A stretch of DNA of 64,000 nt from Ruegeria sp. SCSIO 43209. GTDB lineage: Bacteria; Pseudomonadota; Alphaproteobacteria; Rhodobacterales; Rhodobacteraceae. This document shows, in pieces, positions 1-7,931 of this stretch. The DNA is taken from the NCBI RefSeq assembly GCF_019904295.1, contig NZ_CP065359.1:3589433-3653432 (forward strand), in the 5' to 3' direction. The number at the start of each line of letters is the position of its first letter. Position 1 is the stretch's first letter. Made by a program: the position numbers and the translations under genes. The notes under the pieces were generated by a model that was not told the DNA's origin, did no database searches, and saw nothing but the letters and a program-made list of their open reading frames with translations.

Positions 1-896
1 TGATGGATGGCAGCGTGGTCGAAATTGGAGGTGCCTATCTGGATGCAGGCGGGTTGGACCTGTTGGGTGTTATCTGCGGATCCGAAGGGCAATTGGGTGT
101 CGTAACTGAAGCAACGTTGCGCATCCTGCGCAAACCTGAGGGCGCGCGTCCCGTTCTGATGGGCTTTGACGATAATGAAGTAGCCGGTCAATGCGTCTCT
201 GACATAATCAAATCGGGCATATTGCCTGTCGCGATCGAGTTCATGGACCGCCTTTGTATTCGAGCCTGCGAGAATTTCGCCCAAGCGGGTTATCCTGATT
301 GCGAGGCGTTGCTGATCGTCGAAGTTGAAGGATCAGAGGCAGAGATCGATAGCCAGTTGTCGAAGATTATCGAGATCGCCAAGCGGCATAATCCGGTTGA
401 GCTGCGAGAAAGCCAATCGGCTGATGAAAGCGCCCGTATCTGGCTGGGGCGGAAATCGGCCTTCGGCGCGATGGGGCAAATCAACGATTATATGTGTCTG
501 GATGGGACGATCCCGGTCTCATCGCTACCCTTCGTCCTGCGCCGGATCGGGGAGCTGAGCAAAGATTATGGCCTGCCAGTCGGCAATGTGTTCCATGCCG
601 GTGACGGCAACATGCACCCCTTGATCCTGTTTGACGCCAACAAACCCGGCGATCTTGAGAAATGTGAAGCGTTCGGGGCGGACATCCTGAAGCTTTGCGT
701 TGATGCGGGGGGCTGCCTGACTGGTGAGCATGGGGTCGGCATCGAAAAGCGTGATCTGATGACACACCAATATGAACCACAGGATCTTGAGGCGCAGATG
801 GCGGTGAAAGATGTGTTTGACCCGAATTGGCTGTTGAACCCAGCCAAGGTGTTTCCGCTAAAGGCGTCTGCCACGCGCAGGATGGCCGCGGAATAG
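1..896 (+). CDS. glcD: Glycolate oxidase FAD-linked subunit GlcD, C-terminal part (5' end outside window)
   Basis: The reading frame is open from the window edge, so only about the last 298 residues are present; GlcD is usually near 480 residues. GlcD carries FAD and oxidises glycolate to glyoxylate at the membrane together with GlcE and GlcF. Visible are the end of the FAD-binding PCMH domain (GVICGSEGQLGVVTEATLRI) and the C-terminal FAD-oxidase domain, with NVFHAGDGNMHP and the conserved GGCLTGEHGVGIEKR near the end. It is followed on the same strand by glcE and glcF, which fixes the assignment against a D-lactate dehydrogenase of the same fold. Confidence 0.93.
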   Translation, partial: MDGSVVEIGGAYLDAGGLDLLGVICGSEGQLGVVTEATLRILRKPEGARPVLMGFDDNEVAGQCVSDIIKSGILPVAIEFMDRLCIRACENFAQAGYPDCEALLIVEVEGSEAEIDSQLSKIIEIAKRHNPVELRESQSADESARIWLGRKSAFGAMGQINDYMCLDGTIPVSSLPFVLRRIGELSKDYGLPVGNVFHAGDGNMHPLILFDANKPGDLEKCEAFGADILKLCVDAGGCLTGEHGVGIEKRDLMTHQYEPQDLEAQMAVKDVFDPNWLLNPAKVFPLKASATRRMAAE

Positions 897-920
897 ATGA
901 GCCTTCCCCATCAATACCCA

Positions 921-942
921 GAGTATTTGCGAAAAGATGAAG
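921..942 (+). repeat. Short intergenic motif, copy 1 (GAGTATTT..AGATGAA type)
   Basis: The glcD-glcE gap contains GAGTATTT followed by GCGAAAAGATGAAG. Closely similar strings occur at 9068-9089 and 58907-58929 in this window, always between genes. This copy ends 4 bases before the glcE start, so its purine-rich end may double as the ribosome binding site. Confidence 0.5.
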
Positions 943-946
943 TGCC

Positions 947-2041
947 ATGACACCTGAAACCGAGGCTGAACTTGCGGACATCGTTGCCGGCCTGGATGGC
1001 CCAGTGCGTATTGCCGGAGGCGGCACGCGCGGCCTTGATGGGCCCGAGCCTGTGCTGAACCTATCGGGACTGCACGGAATTACACAGTATGAGCCGGGCG
1101 CATTGACTCTGGTCGCGCATGCCGGGACTCCAGTGACTGAGATCGAAGCGGCTTTGGAGGCCGAGGGCCAGCAACTGGCGTTCGAGCCGATGGATCATCG
1201 CGGTTTGCTGGGCACCACGGGGGAACCGACAATCGGCGGTGTTGTCGCGGCCAACATCTCGGGGCCGCGTCGAATTCAGGCTGGCGCGTGCCGGGATTTC
1301 CTGTTGGGCGTACGTTATGTCGACGGGTTGGGGCAGGTAATCAAGAATGGCGGGCGGGTGATGAAGAATGTCACCGGTTACGATCTGGTCAAGCTCATGG
1401 CAGGTTCCTGGGGCACGCTAGGGGTGCTGTCAGAGGTCTCGCTGAAAGTGCTGCCTAGACCTGAGATCGAGACCACTCTGGCAGTCGGGGCCGCTGATGT
1501 AGGAACCGCAGTTGATCTCATGTCCACTGCCCTGAAATCCCCCTTCGAGGTGAGCAGCGCAGCCTATGATCCACTGGATGGGCAGGCGCTGTTGCGGATC
1601 GAAGGATTTGCCGACTCTGTTGCCTATAGGGTAGGTCGATTGCGCGAAATCCTTGGGGGCGAATGCACCGAGTTAGAGAATTCGAGGAACCGCTGGGTCG
1701 ATCTGCGTGATCTGCGTGCATATCAGGATCTGGAAGGTGATGTCTGGCGCTTATCGGTGAAACCCGGCGATGCAGCCAGCCTTGCAGAACGGATCGACGC
1801 GGATCGAACCCTATTTGACTGGGGTGGGGGCTTGATCTGGGTATTGGTGCCAAAGGGCACCAATCTGCGTGCACGACTGGGTCACTTTGAAGGACATGCA
1901 ACGCTGGTACGTGCAGAGGCTGACACCATCGTTGAATTTGGGCGATTCCAACCAGAGAGCACGCAGATTCAGGCTCTAACAAAGGCAATTCGGAAGAGAT
2001 TTGACCCTCGGAACGTGTTCAATCCGGGTCTGATGGGGTAG
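947..2041 (+). CDS. glcE: Glycolate oxidase FAD-binding subunit GlcE
   Basis: This is a 364-residue protein, the normal length for GlcE, the second flavin-binding subunit of membrane glycolate oxidase. The PCMH-type FAD domain shows GTTGEPTIGGVVAANISGP near residues 88-107 followed by RRIQAGACRDFLLGV, and the C-terminus has the DPRNVFNPG motif shared by these oxidases. It lacks the full C-terminal oxidase domain of GlcD, as expected for GlcE. It lies 50 bases after glcD and 3 bases before glcF, so the three are almost certainly cotranscribed. Confidence 0.93.
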   Translation: MTPETEAELADIVAGLDGPVRIAGGGTRGLDGPEPVLNLSGLHGITQYEPGALTLVAHAGTPVTEIEAALEAEGQQLAFEPMDHRGLLGTTGEPTIGGVVAANISGPRRIQAGACRDFLLGVRYVDGLGQVIKNGGRVMKNVTGYDLVKLMAGSWGTLGVLSEVSLKVLPRPEIETTLAVGAADVGTAVDLMSTALKSPFEVSSAAYDPLDGQALLRIEGFADSVAYRVGRLREILGGECTELENSRNRWVDLRDLRAYQDLEGDVWRLSVKPGDAASLAERIDADRTLFDWGGGLIWVLVPKGTNLRARLGHFEGHATLVRAEADTIVEFGRFQPESTQIQALTKAIRKRFDPRNVFNPGLMG

Positions 2042-2044
2042 GCG

Positions 2045-3358
2045 ATGCAGACGAAATTTACCGAAAAGCAGTTGCAAGACCCAGCGATTCAGCGATCCAA
2101 CGAGATACTCCGAAATTGTGTTCACTGTGGTTTCTGTACAGCAACCTGCCCGACTTATCAGGTGCTAGGCGATGAGTTGGACAGCCCTCGCGGGCGCATC
2201 TATCTGATCAAGGACATGTTGGAGAATGAGCGTGTTCCGGACGAAAAGACTGTCAAGCATATCGATCGCTGCCTATCCTGCCTCGCCTGCATGACCACGT
2301 GCCCCTCGGGCGTGCATTACATGCACCTCGTGGACCACGCACGGGAATATATCGAAGACAACTACAAGCGCCCGTTCTCGGATCAGGCTCTGCGCTGGAT
2401 ATTGGCCAGAATTCTGCCCTATCCGACACGCTTTCGCTGGGCTCTGATCGGGGCAAAGCTGGGTCGTCCGTTCCGGTTTCTGATGCCGGATGCCCGGCTG
2501 AAGGCGATGCTGGACATGGCGCCGAGATATATTCCGCCAGTTAGTCGCAATGATGACCCTCAGAGCTTTGCAGCAAAAGGCGCTAAGAAAAAGCGCGTCG
2601 CCCTGATGACGGGCTGTGCGCAAAAAGCGCTCAACACTGACATCAACGACGCGACGATTCGCCTGCTGACCCGATTGGGCTGCGAGGTCGTTGTCGCCGA
2701 AGGTGCCAGCTGTTGTGGCGCATTAACCCATCACATGGGTAAAACCGGTGAAAGCCATGCGTCTGCTGCAGCCAATATCCGGGCCTGGACACGCGAAATG
2801 GATGGTGATGGTCTGGATGCGATCGTGATCAACACCTCGGGGTGTGGTACCACGGTCAAAGATTATGGGCACATGTTCCGCAGTGATCCGCTGGCGGTGG
2901 ATGCGGGGCGTGTATCCGCCATGGCGATGGATATCAGTGAGCTTTTGGTGCAGCTGGAGATGCCGGACAGCGACAAGAAAGAACTGGTTGTTGCCTACCA
3001 CGCGGCGTGTTCATTGCAACATGGGCAAAAGGTTACCTCATATCCCAAGAACCTGCTGAAATCTGCTGGATTCACAGTGTTAGAGCCTAAAGATAGTCAT
3101 TTGTGCTGTGGCAGTGCAGGAACCTACAACCTGATGCAGCCTGAGATTTCGGGTCAGTTGAAACAACGAAAAGTGCGCACGCTTGAGGCTAGGAACCCTG
3201 ATGTTATCGCGGCAGGTAACATCGGATGCATGATGCAGATCGGCTCTGGGACTGACACGCCCGTTGTCCACACAGTCGAGCTGCTGGACTGGGCCACCGG
3301 AGGGCCGGAACCGCGCGCATTGCGCGACGGCATGGCTGGGGTACCCCATCTGCGCTGA
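2045..3358 (+). CDS. glcF: Glycolate oxidase iron-sulfur subunit GlcF
   Basis: This 437-residue protein passes electrons from the flavin subunits GlcD/GlcE to the quinone pool. Two 4Fe-4S motifs are visible near the N-terminus: CVHCGFCTATCPTY (about residues 26-39) and CLSCLACMTTCPSG (about residues 78-91). Two cysteine-rich CCG-type domains follow, with GASCCGALTHHMGK and HLCCGSAGTYNLMQP, which bind redox cofactors in this family. It starts 3 bases after glcE and ends the operon; the next gene is unrelated. Confidence 0.95.
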   Translation: MQTKFTEKQLQDPAIQRSNEILRNCVHCGFCTATCPTYQVLGDELDSPRGRIYLIKDMLENERVPDEKTVKHIDRCLSCLACMTTCPSGVHYMHLVDHAREYIEDNYKRPFSDQALRWILARILPYPTRFRWALIGAKLGRPFRFLMPDARLKAMLDMAPRYIPPVSRNDDPQSFAAKGAKKKRVALMTGCAQKALNTDINDATIRLLTRLGCEVVVAEGASCCGALTHHMGKTGESHASAAANIRAWTREMDGDGLDAIVINTSGCGTTVKDYGHMFRSDPLAVDAGRVSAMAMDISELLVQLEMPDSDKKELVVAYHAACSLQHGQKVTSYPKNLLKSAGFTVLEPKDSHLCCGSAGTYNLMQPEISGQLKQRKVRTLEARNPDVIAAGNIGCMMQIGSGTDTPVVHTVELLDWATGGPEPRALRDGMAGVPHLR

Positions 3359-3475
3359 TCGATTGCTGCACCCGCGCATCAGGTCCGGTTGAATTTCATC
3401 CAAGGGGCAATTGCCCTATTTTCGCCGCACCAACGGCATACGAATCTTGGTCGGACCTCATGACCGGAGACCCGC

Positions 3476-4261
3476 GTGCGCAACTGGATCACGGCTATTG
3501 TCTTCAGCTTGCTGCCCTTGGCAGGACAGGCGCAGGATACTGGGCTTAGGAGCCTGGAAACCACCGATGCTGGGCGCGAGTGGATGGCAGTTGGTCGGCT
3601 GGATATCGACGGCACCGGGTTTTGTACCGGATCGCTGATATCTCCGACTCTGGTACTGACGGCTGCGCATTGTCTGTACGACAAAACCACGAAACAGCGA
3701 ATTAATCCGGCCCGGATCGAGTTTCTGGCCGGTTGGCGCCTCGGTTCCGCCTCGGCTTATCGCCCGGCGCGTCGAACAGTGGTTCACCCCGACTATGTGT
3801 ATGAAGGCAATGTTTCTGCAACGCGGGTGCGTCATGATATTGCGCTGATCGAGCTGTGGCAGCCGATCCGCAACACCTCGGTCATTCCTTTCGAAACCGG
3901 ACGTCGTCCTGCCCGCGGTCAAGAGGTGGGGGTTGTCTCGTACGCGCATGACCGCGCCGAAGCGCCAGCACTGCAGGAAGTCTGTTCCGTCATTGGGCGA
4001 CAGGCTGGAATTCTGGTTATGTCCTGCAACGTGGATTTTGGGGCATCCGGCGCGCCGATCTTTTCGTTTGACGGCGAGCGGCCACGCATTGTGTCGGTCG
4101 TTGCAGCGAAGGCCGAATTGCAGGGTCAACGCGTTGCGCTGGGCACCGCCTTGGATGAATCGCTGGAATTGTTGCGGGCCGAGCTTTCGCAGGGGCGGGG
4201 TATGAACGCCACATTGGACAACAACACCAAAAACCTCGGAGCAAAGTTCCTTAAGCCATGA
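3476..4261 (+). CDS. Secreted trypsin/V8-like serine protease (first of a tandem pair)
   Basis: The product has 261 residues from a GTG start, with a signal peptide ending near GQAQ (residues 17-20). The catalytic triad of chymotrypsin-fold (S1) proteases is complete: His65 in LTAAHC, Asp121 in HDIALIEL and Ser191 in FGASGAPIF. The serine loop reads GASGAP rather than the trypsin GDSGGP, closer to glutamyl-endopeptidase (V8) types. It should act in the periplasm or outside the cell. The C-terminus ends NLGAKFLKP, and the GAKFL string recurs at the end of the next gene's product. Its stop overlaps the start of that gene (ATGA), so the two are translationally coupled. Substrate unknown. Confidence 0.85.
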   Translation: MRNWITAIVFSLLPLAGQAQDTGLRSLETTDAGREWMAVGRLDIDGTGFCTGSLISPTLVLTAAHCLYDKTTKQRINPARIEFLAGWRLGSASAYRPARRTVVHPDYVYEGNVSATRVRHDIALIELWQPIRNTSVIPFETGRRPARGQEVGVVSYAHDRAEAPALQEVCSVIGRQAGILVMSCNVDFGASGAPIFSFDGERPRIVSVVAAKAELQGQRVALGTALDESLELLRAELSQGRGMNATLDNNTKNLGAKFLKP

Positions 4262-5076
4262 TGCGTGTTTTTCTAAGTATCACCTTGCTTGTTTCTATTC
4301 TCGTAACTGCCGCGCAGGCCCAGACCAGCAGCAAGCGCCGACTGACGGATCGCGATGATCTGTATGGGTGGGAGGCGGTCGGACGTCTGGATATCGGCGA
4401 ACAGGGCTTTTGCACCGGTACTTTGATCGCAAAGGACATCGTGCTGACAGCGGCGCATTGCGCTGTGAGCAAGGCCACCGGAAAACCCTATGCCCCCGGT
4501 GAATTGACCTTTCGCGCCGGTTTGAGCGACGGTCAGGCGCTTGCGGATCGCGAGGTCATCCAGATTGCGACCCATCCCGATTTTGTTGCCAATGCGCCGG
4601 TATCGGCGTCACGTGTTCGAATTGATGTGGCTCTAATGCGGCTGGAAGAGCCGATTCCCTATTCGATTGCTGATCCGTTCGCCCTGCACAGCGGCCGCGT
4701 CAGCGACAGCGAAATCAGCGTCGCCTCGTATGGTCGCGGTCGGGCCGAGGCGATCACGCGCCAACGCTCTTGCCGCATCCTGCAACGCGGGCAGGGGCTG
4801 ATCAGCTTTGATTGCGATATTACATTCGGTTCGTCGGGCTCCGCTATTTTAGCAAAAAAAGGCCCGCGTTGGCAGATCCTGTCAGTTGTTTCGGCGGGCG
4901 CATCGGATGGTCAACGCAAGATCGGCTACGGGATGGAGCTGTCGGGGATTGTCTCGGAACTCAAGGCGATATTGCGTCGTGACGCGCCCCGACCCACGGC
5001 AACAATCCGCAGATTGCAGCCGGGTTCAGCCAAGTCCAGTTCGGGTGCTAAATTCCTCAGCGCGGGCGGGTCTTGA
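4258..5076 (+). CDS. Secreted trypsin/V8-like serine protease (second of a tandem pair)
   Basis: This 272-residue paralogue of the preceding gene probably arose by tandem duplication. A signal peptide ends near AAQAQ (residues 18-22). The triad is His68 in LTAAHC, Asp123 in RIDVALMRL and Ser193 in FGSSGSAIL; GSSGS is characteristic of V8-like glutamyl endopeptidases. Conserved blocks shared with the first copy include VGRLDI, GFCTG and SYGRGRAEA versus SYAHDRAEA. The C-terminus ends GAKFLSAGGS, sharing GAKFL with its neighbour. The -35 element of the downstream heat-shock promoter overlaps its stop codon. Confidence 0.85.
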   Translation: MMRVFLSITLLVSILVTAAQAQTSSKRRLTDRDDLYGWEAVGRLDIGEQGFCTGTLIAKDIVLTAAHCAVSKATGKPYAPGELTFRAGLSDGQALADREVIQIATHPDFVANAPVSASRVRIDVALMRLEEPIPYSIADPFALHSGRVSDSEISVASYGRGRAEAITRQRSCRILQRGQGLISFDCDITFGSSGSAILAKKGPRWQILSVVSAGASDGQRKIGYGMELSGIVSELKAILRRDAPRPTATIRRLQPGSAKSSSGAKFLSAGGS

Positions 5077-5100
5077 ACCCAGTCCTTTTACTTCCCATCT
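5072..5100 (+). promoter_or_regulatory. RpoH (sigma-32)-type promoter for the small heat-shock gene
   Basis: CTTG at 5072-5075, an 18-base spacer, and CCCATCT at 5094-5100 match the alphaproteobacterial RpoH consensus CTTG-N17/18-CYTATNT at all but one position. It lies about 100 bases before a small heat-shock gene, the expected target. CTTG overlaps the TGA stop of the upstream protease. Transcription from it would give a leader of roughly 90 bases. Confidence 0.6.
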
Positions 5101-5144
5101 GAGTTTTACTGGATCGCCAAAGCTGGGGTCCGGCATAAATCACC

Positions 5145-5198
5145 GCCCGTCCATTTCGGAGGGCAATTTCGTGAATCGCTCAAAGATGAGGATACGAC
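5145..5198 (+). promoter_or_regulatory. ROSE-like RNA thermometer in the hsp20 leader
   Basis: The last hairpin pairs ATCGCTC (5175-5181) with GAGGAT (5188-5193) around a 6-base loop, leaving G5178 bulged. It covers the ribosome binding site AGGA (5189-5192), six bases before the ATG at 5199. TCGCT fits the UYGCU signature with bulged G that defines ROSE elements of alphaproteobacterial small heat-shock genes. An upstream hairpin pairs GCCC-TCC (5145-5152) with GGAGGGC (5158-5164), also with one bulged G. The pairing was worked out by hand. Confidence 0.55.
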
Positions 5199-5666
5199 AT
5201 GCGTACATTTGACTTCGCACCACTTCACCGCGCAACCATCGGTTTCGACCAGATTGCAGACATGATGGACCGGGTTTTGACCAATGACGTGGCTCAGCCC
5301 AGCTATCCCCCTTACAACATCGAAAAGACCGATGCTGATACCTACCGCATTTCGGTCGCTGTTGCAGGGTTTTCCGAGGCCGATCTGTCGGTTGAGGTAA
5401 AGGAAAATTCTCTGGTGGTTTCCGGCAAGAAAGCTTCGGACGAAAAAGAGCGCAGCTACCTGCACCGTGGCATCGCCACCCGCGCGTTCGAGCGCCGCTT
5501 TGCTCTGGCCGACCACGTTCGCGTTACCGGCGCGAGCCATGAGAACGGCATGCTGAACATCGATCTGAAGCGCGAAGTGCCAGAAGCCCTGAAGCCGCGC
5601 CGGATCGAAATTTCGTCTGGCAAGGCCATTGAAAAGGACGTGGTTGACGCCAAAGCCGTGAACTGA
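5199..5666 (+). CDS. Small heat-shock protein, Hsp20/IbpA family
   Basis: The product has 155 residues and is an ATP-independent cytoplasmic holdase that keeps unfolding proteins soluble for DnaK/ClpB. The alpha-crystallin domain runs from about residue 35 (YNIEKTDADTYRISVAVAGF) to about residue 130, with the class-defining ENGMLNIDLKREVPE. The N-terminus MRTFDFAPLHRATIGFD is typical of alphaproteobacterial IbpA-like class A proteins. Control by RpoH and an RNA thermometer is suggested by the preceding elements. A 9-base perfect inverted repeat follows downstream. Confidence 0.93.
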   Translation: MRTFDFAPLHRATIGFDQIADMMDRVLTNDVAQPSYPPYNIEKTDADTYRISVAVAGFSEADLSVEVKENSLVVSGKKASDEKERSYLHRGIATRAFERRFALADHVRVTGASHENGMLNIDLKREVPEALKPRRIEISSGKAIEKDVVDAKAVN

Positions 5667-5717
5667 GGCTGTTGATCACTTAGCGACAGTCCCGCCTCTC
5701 TGGATTGTCGCACCACA

Positions 5718-5745
5718 CGCCCCGCGTTCCTCCAGGCGCGGGGCG
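5718..5745 (+). terminator. GC-rich inverted repeat after hsp20, possible terminator
   Basis: CGCCCCGCG (5718-5726) and CGCGGGGCG (5737-5745) are exact reverse complements separated by 10 bases, 52 bases after the hsp20 stop. There is no T-run, so termination would be weak or Rho-assisted. Confidence 0.45.
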
Positions 5746-5889
5746 AAGTTGTATCCATCGCAACACGGACATGGTGGGCAACACGTTTTCACGAAAATCT
5801 GGCAATAGTTTAGGTCGTCAGGCTAGTCTCTTCTGGAACACTTCAATGAACTGAATTTTGTTCACTGCCTTCAGAGGGAGACGAAATAG

Positions 5890-6321
5890 ATGCGAATGAA
5901 ATCCGTTATTGCCGCTATAGTCTGTGCCGTTGTTGCATCGACCACACTGACCGCGACACCAACCCGTGCCAACGATACAGGAGCGCTTATCGCTGGGGTC
6001 GCGTTGGGTGTGCTGGGAGCGTCGATCGCCAAACACCATCACAAGCACGGATCAAAATACCAGAAGCACCCGCATGTTTCGCCGGAGGAGAATGCGATCG
6101 GGCTCTGTATGCATCGGACCCACACCGCCATGAGCAATCAAGGCTACTATGCCGTCGATTTTGAGCGGACGCTTTCCTATACGACGAATTCTGATGGCAT
6201 CGATCTGATTGATTTGGAGGTCGCGCGCTCAAAGGACAGCAATGACGCGCGGAGCCACATAAAAGCCCATTGCGCTATTCAAGATGATGCTGTGGTCAAT
6301 TTCCGGTATTCGAACTACTGA
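5890..6321 (+). CDS. Small exported protein of unknown function
   Basis: The product has 143 residues, with a clear signal peptide (MRMKSVIAAIVCAVVAS to about ATPTRAN). A glycine/alanine-rich hydrophobic stretch (GALIAGVALGVLGASIA, about residues 31-47) and a His/Lys-rich patch (KHHHKHGSKYQKHPH) follow. Two cysteines (in IGLCMHR and AHCAIQD) could form a disulfide in the periplasm. The ribosome binding site GAGGGAG lies well placed before the ATG. I do not recognise the family. It stands alone, separated by about 200 bases on each side, so it is probably a single transcription unit. Confidence 0.7.
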   Translation: MRMKSVIAAIVCAVVASTTLTATPTRANDTGALIAGVALGVLGASIAKHHHKHGSKYQKHPHVSPEENAIGLCMHRTHTAMSNQGYYAVDFERTLSYTTNSDGIDLIDLEVARSKDSNDARSHIKAHCAIQDDAVVNFRYSNY

Positions 6322-6490
6322 GCTTGCCATCGGCAGCTTCAACTTAAGAAATCCAAGAGCTTCTATTTTCCCTTCTGAAAACCAGCGGGCAATGTGTCTC
6401 GGCCTTGTCTCTGCGTCTATCTTTTTAGCGTCGAGTTTGTCACAGTCTTGGTGATTTGGAGACCCAAGGGGATGTAAATTGCCATAACAT

Positions 6491-6524
6491 TCCCTATGTC
6501 ATTGGATGATAAGAAGAATAGGGA
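6491..6524 (+). promoter_or_regulatory. Inverted repeat covering the ribosome binding site of the 6531 operon
   Basis: TCCCTAT (6491-6497) is complementary to ATAGGGA (6518-6524), 20 bases apart. The second arm contains the purine-rich ribosome binding region directly before the ATG at 6531. It could be an operator or an RNA hairpin limiting translation of the first gene of the operon. Function is inferred from position only. Confidence 0.3.
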
Positions 6525-6530
6525 TAGCAG

Positions 6531-7610
6531 ATGTCGAACCAGCAATTCGAAGCATTGATTCAAGAGACGCAACAGAAAGTCCGCGAAAGCCAGTCGCAGA
6601 TTGAAGGCTTGACCTCACGGATCGAAGCGGCGCGTGCCAAGATCGGAACCGCAGAGGCAGATATCGACATTGAAAATGCCACTTTGGAAGATGTGCACGC
6701 CCATACCGAGGTGATGAACGCCAACATCGCTGAGCTGATCATGGGGCTCGACGACGTGACCAACGCGTTTTCTAAGGATTTCGACGAAATGCGTTCGAAA
6801 ACCGGGTGGGAGTCGTTCGTCGGCATCTTCGCCAAGGCCAAATCCGAGTCCATGCGGCAGGAACGCATGCGCACCGCCAATATCGACGACAAGCTACAGG
6901 ACCTGATCGCTAAATCGGATGTGATCGTCAAACTGCTTGAAGGGCAGTTGGCCGTGCTGGAAGAACAGCGCGTCAAGGTCGAGGACAACCTGACCGTCAC
7001 GCTGGACGACCGCGAGGCGACCGTGGCCGAACTGGAGGCTTTGCGGGCAGAGATTCAGGGCATGGACCCGGCGATCATCACGCTGGAAAACAAGATCAGC
7101 GTCGAACAGGATGCCGCCGCGCGGACTCAGCTGGAAACTGAACTGGCCGAGCTGAACAAGCAATACAACGCCAAGGTTCAGGAAGAGCAGGTCAAGCTGG
7201 CCAAGTCTCAGACGTTGGAGCGGTACATCGAAAAGGGTAAAACTTGGGTCGATTCACTCCAGAACCAGGCAGCGACGCAGATGGTGCTGATCAACAAGCT
7301 GCAGACAGACACGCAACAACGCGTGGTGCTGTATGACGCCCTGACCAAATCGCTGAAAACTGCACAGCAGCAGGACGTGGCCCACCGCATCAACGAGATC
7401 GGTGTGCAGACGGACCAAGAGGCGCAGACCGCCATGGCCGCCATCGGCACCGCGACCAATCAGAAAATGGCCGACATGCTTGAGGCGCATGAGGACCACA
7501 TGGTCTTTGCCCGCGACGTGCTGGAGAAAAAGGCCAAGGCAGATGAACGCTTTGCCCGCCGGTTCGCGTCGATTGTCGAGAAGCATGATAAGAATTTGTA
7601 TGGTGGTTAA
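6531..7610 (+). CDS. Long coiled-coil protein, possibly TelA-like; first gene of an eight-gene operon
   Basis: The product has 359 residues, without signal peptide or membrane segment, so it is cytoplasmic. It is Ala/Glu/Gln-rich with heptad-like patterning over most of its length (about 5-65, 130-215 and 230-350), broken by an aromatic patch GWESFVGIFAKAK near residues 91-103. The C-terminal half (LERYIEKGKTWVDSLQNQAATQM onward) has the length and rhythm of TelA/KlaA toxic-anion-resistance proteins, but the resemblance is weak by eye and unverified. The next gene begins on the base after its stop. As the first gene before an AAA ATPase gene it could be a structural partner or substrate of that ATPase; that is inference. 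Confidence 0.75.
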   Translation: MSNQQFEALIQETQQKVRESQSQIEGLTSRIEAARAKIGTAEADIDIENATLEDVHAHTEVMNANIAELIMGLDDVTNAFSKDFDEMRSKTGWESFVGIFAKAKSESMRQERMRTANIDDKLQDLIAKSDVIVKLLEGQLAVLEEQRVKVEDNLTVTLDDREATVAELEALRAEIQGMDPAIITLENKISVEQDAAARTQLETELAELNKQYNAKVQEEQVKLAKSQTLERYIEKGKTWVDSLQNQAATQMVLINKLQTDTQQRVVLYDALTKSLKTAQQQDVAHRINEIGVQTDQEAQTAMAAIGTATNQKMADMLEAHEDHMVFARDVLEKKAKADERFARRFASIVEKHDKNLYGG

Positions 7611-7931
7611 GTGCGTTTCGCTCACCAACAATTTCTATTACTAGCAGTTAGTCTTGGTCCCTTGGAGGTGCCGAGATTCTTGGAAAAATTTGGTTTCATA
7701 GATCAGAAGCCGACTTATCCTGAAGTGCTACAGGTATTGCTTATGGCAGTAATTGCGGCTTGCTTAATGCGACTTCTGTGTTGGTTGAGTTGGGGCAGCG
7801 AAAGGGGGCGGCGTTTTCAGCACTCGGTTGGGATCAACCCTCAAGTAGTACTGCATAGTGTCGGTTCGCCTCTCTTTAGATGGTGGTTTCATATCGACAA
7901 AAACGGGAAGGACTTGGACGCCCCAAGATGA
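7611..7931 (+). CDS. Small membrane protein of unknown function, AT-rich
   Basis: The product has 106 residues from a GTG directly abutting the previous stop codon. It overlaps the next gene by the four bases ATGA (7928-7931), so coupling on both sides supports a real gene. One strong membrane segment (VLQVLLMAVIAACLMRLLCWLSW, about residues 40-62) is preceded by a possible second hydrophobic stretch at the N-terminus. The base composition is visibly lower in GC than the genes on either side, suggesting separate acquisition or weak constraint. No family recognised. Confidence 0.5.
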   Translation: MRFAHQQFLLLAVSLGPLEVPRFLEKFGFIDQKPTYPEVLQVLLMAVIAACLMRLLCWLSWGSERGRRFQHSVGINPQVVLHSVGSPLFRWWFHIDKNGKDLDAPR

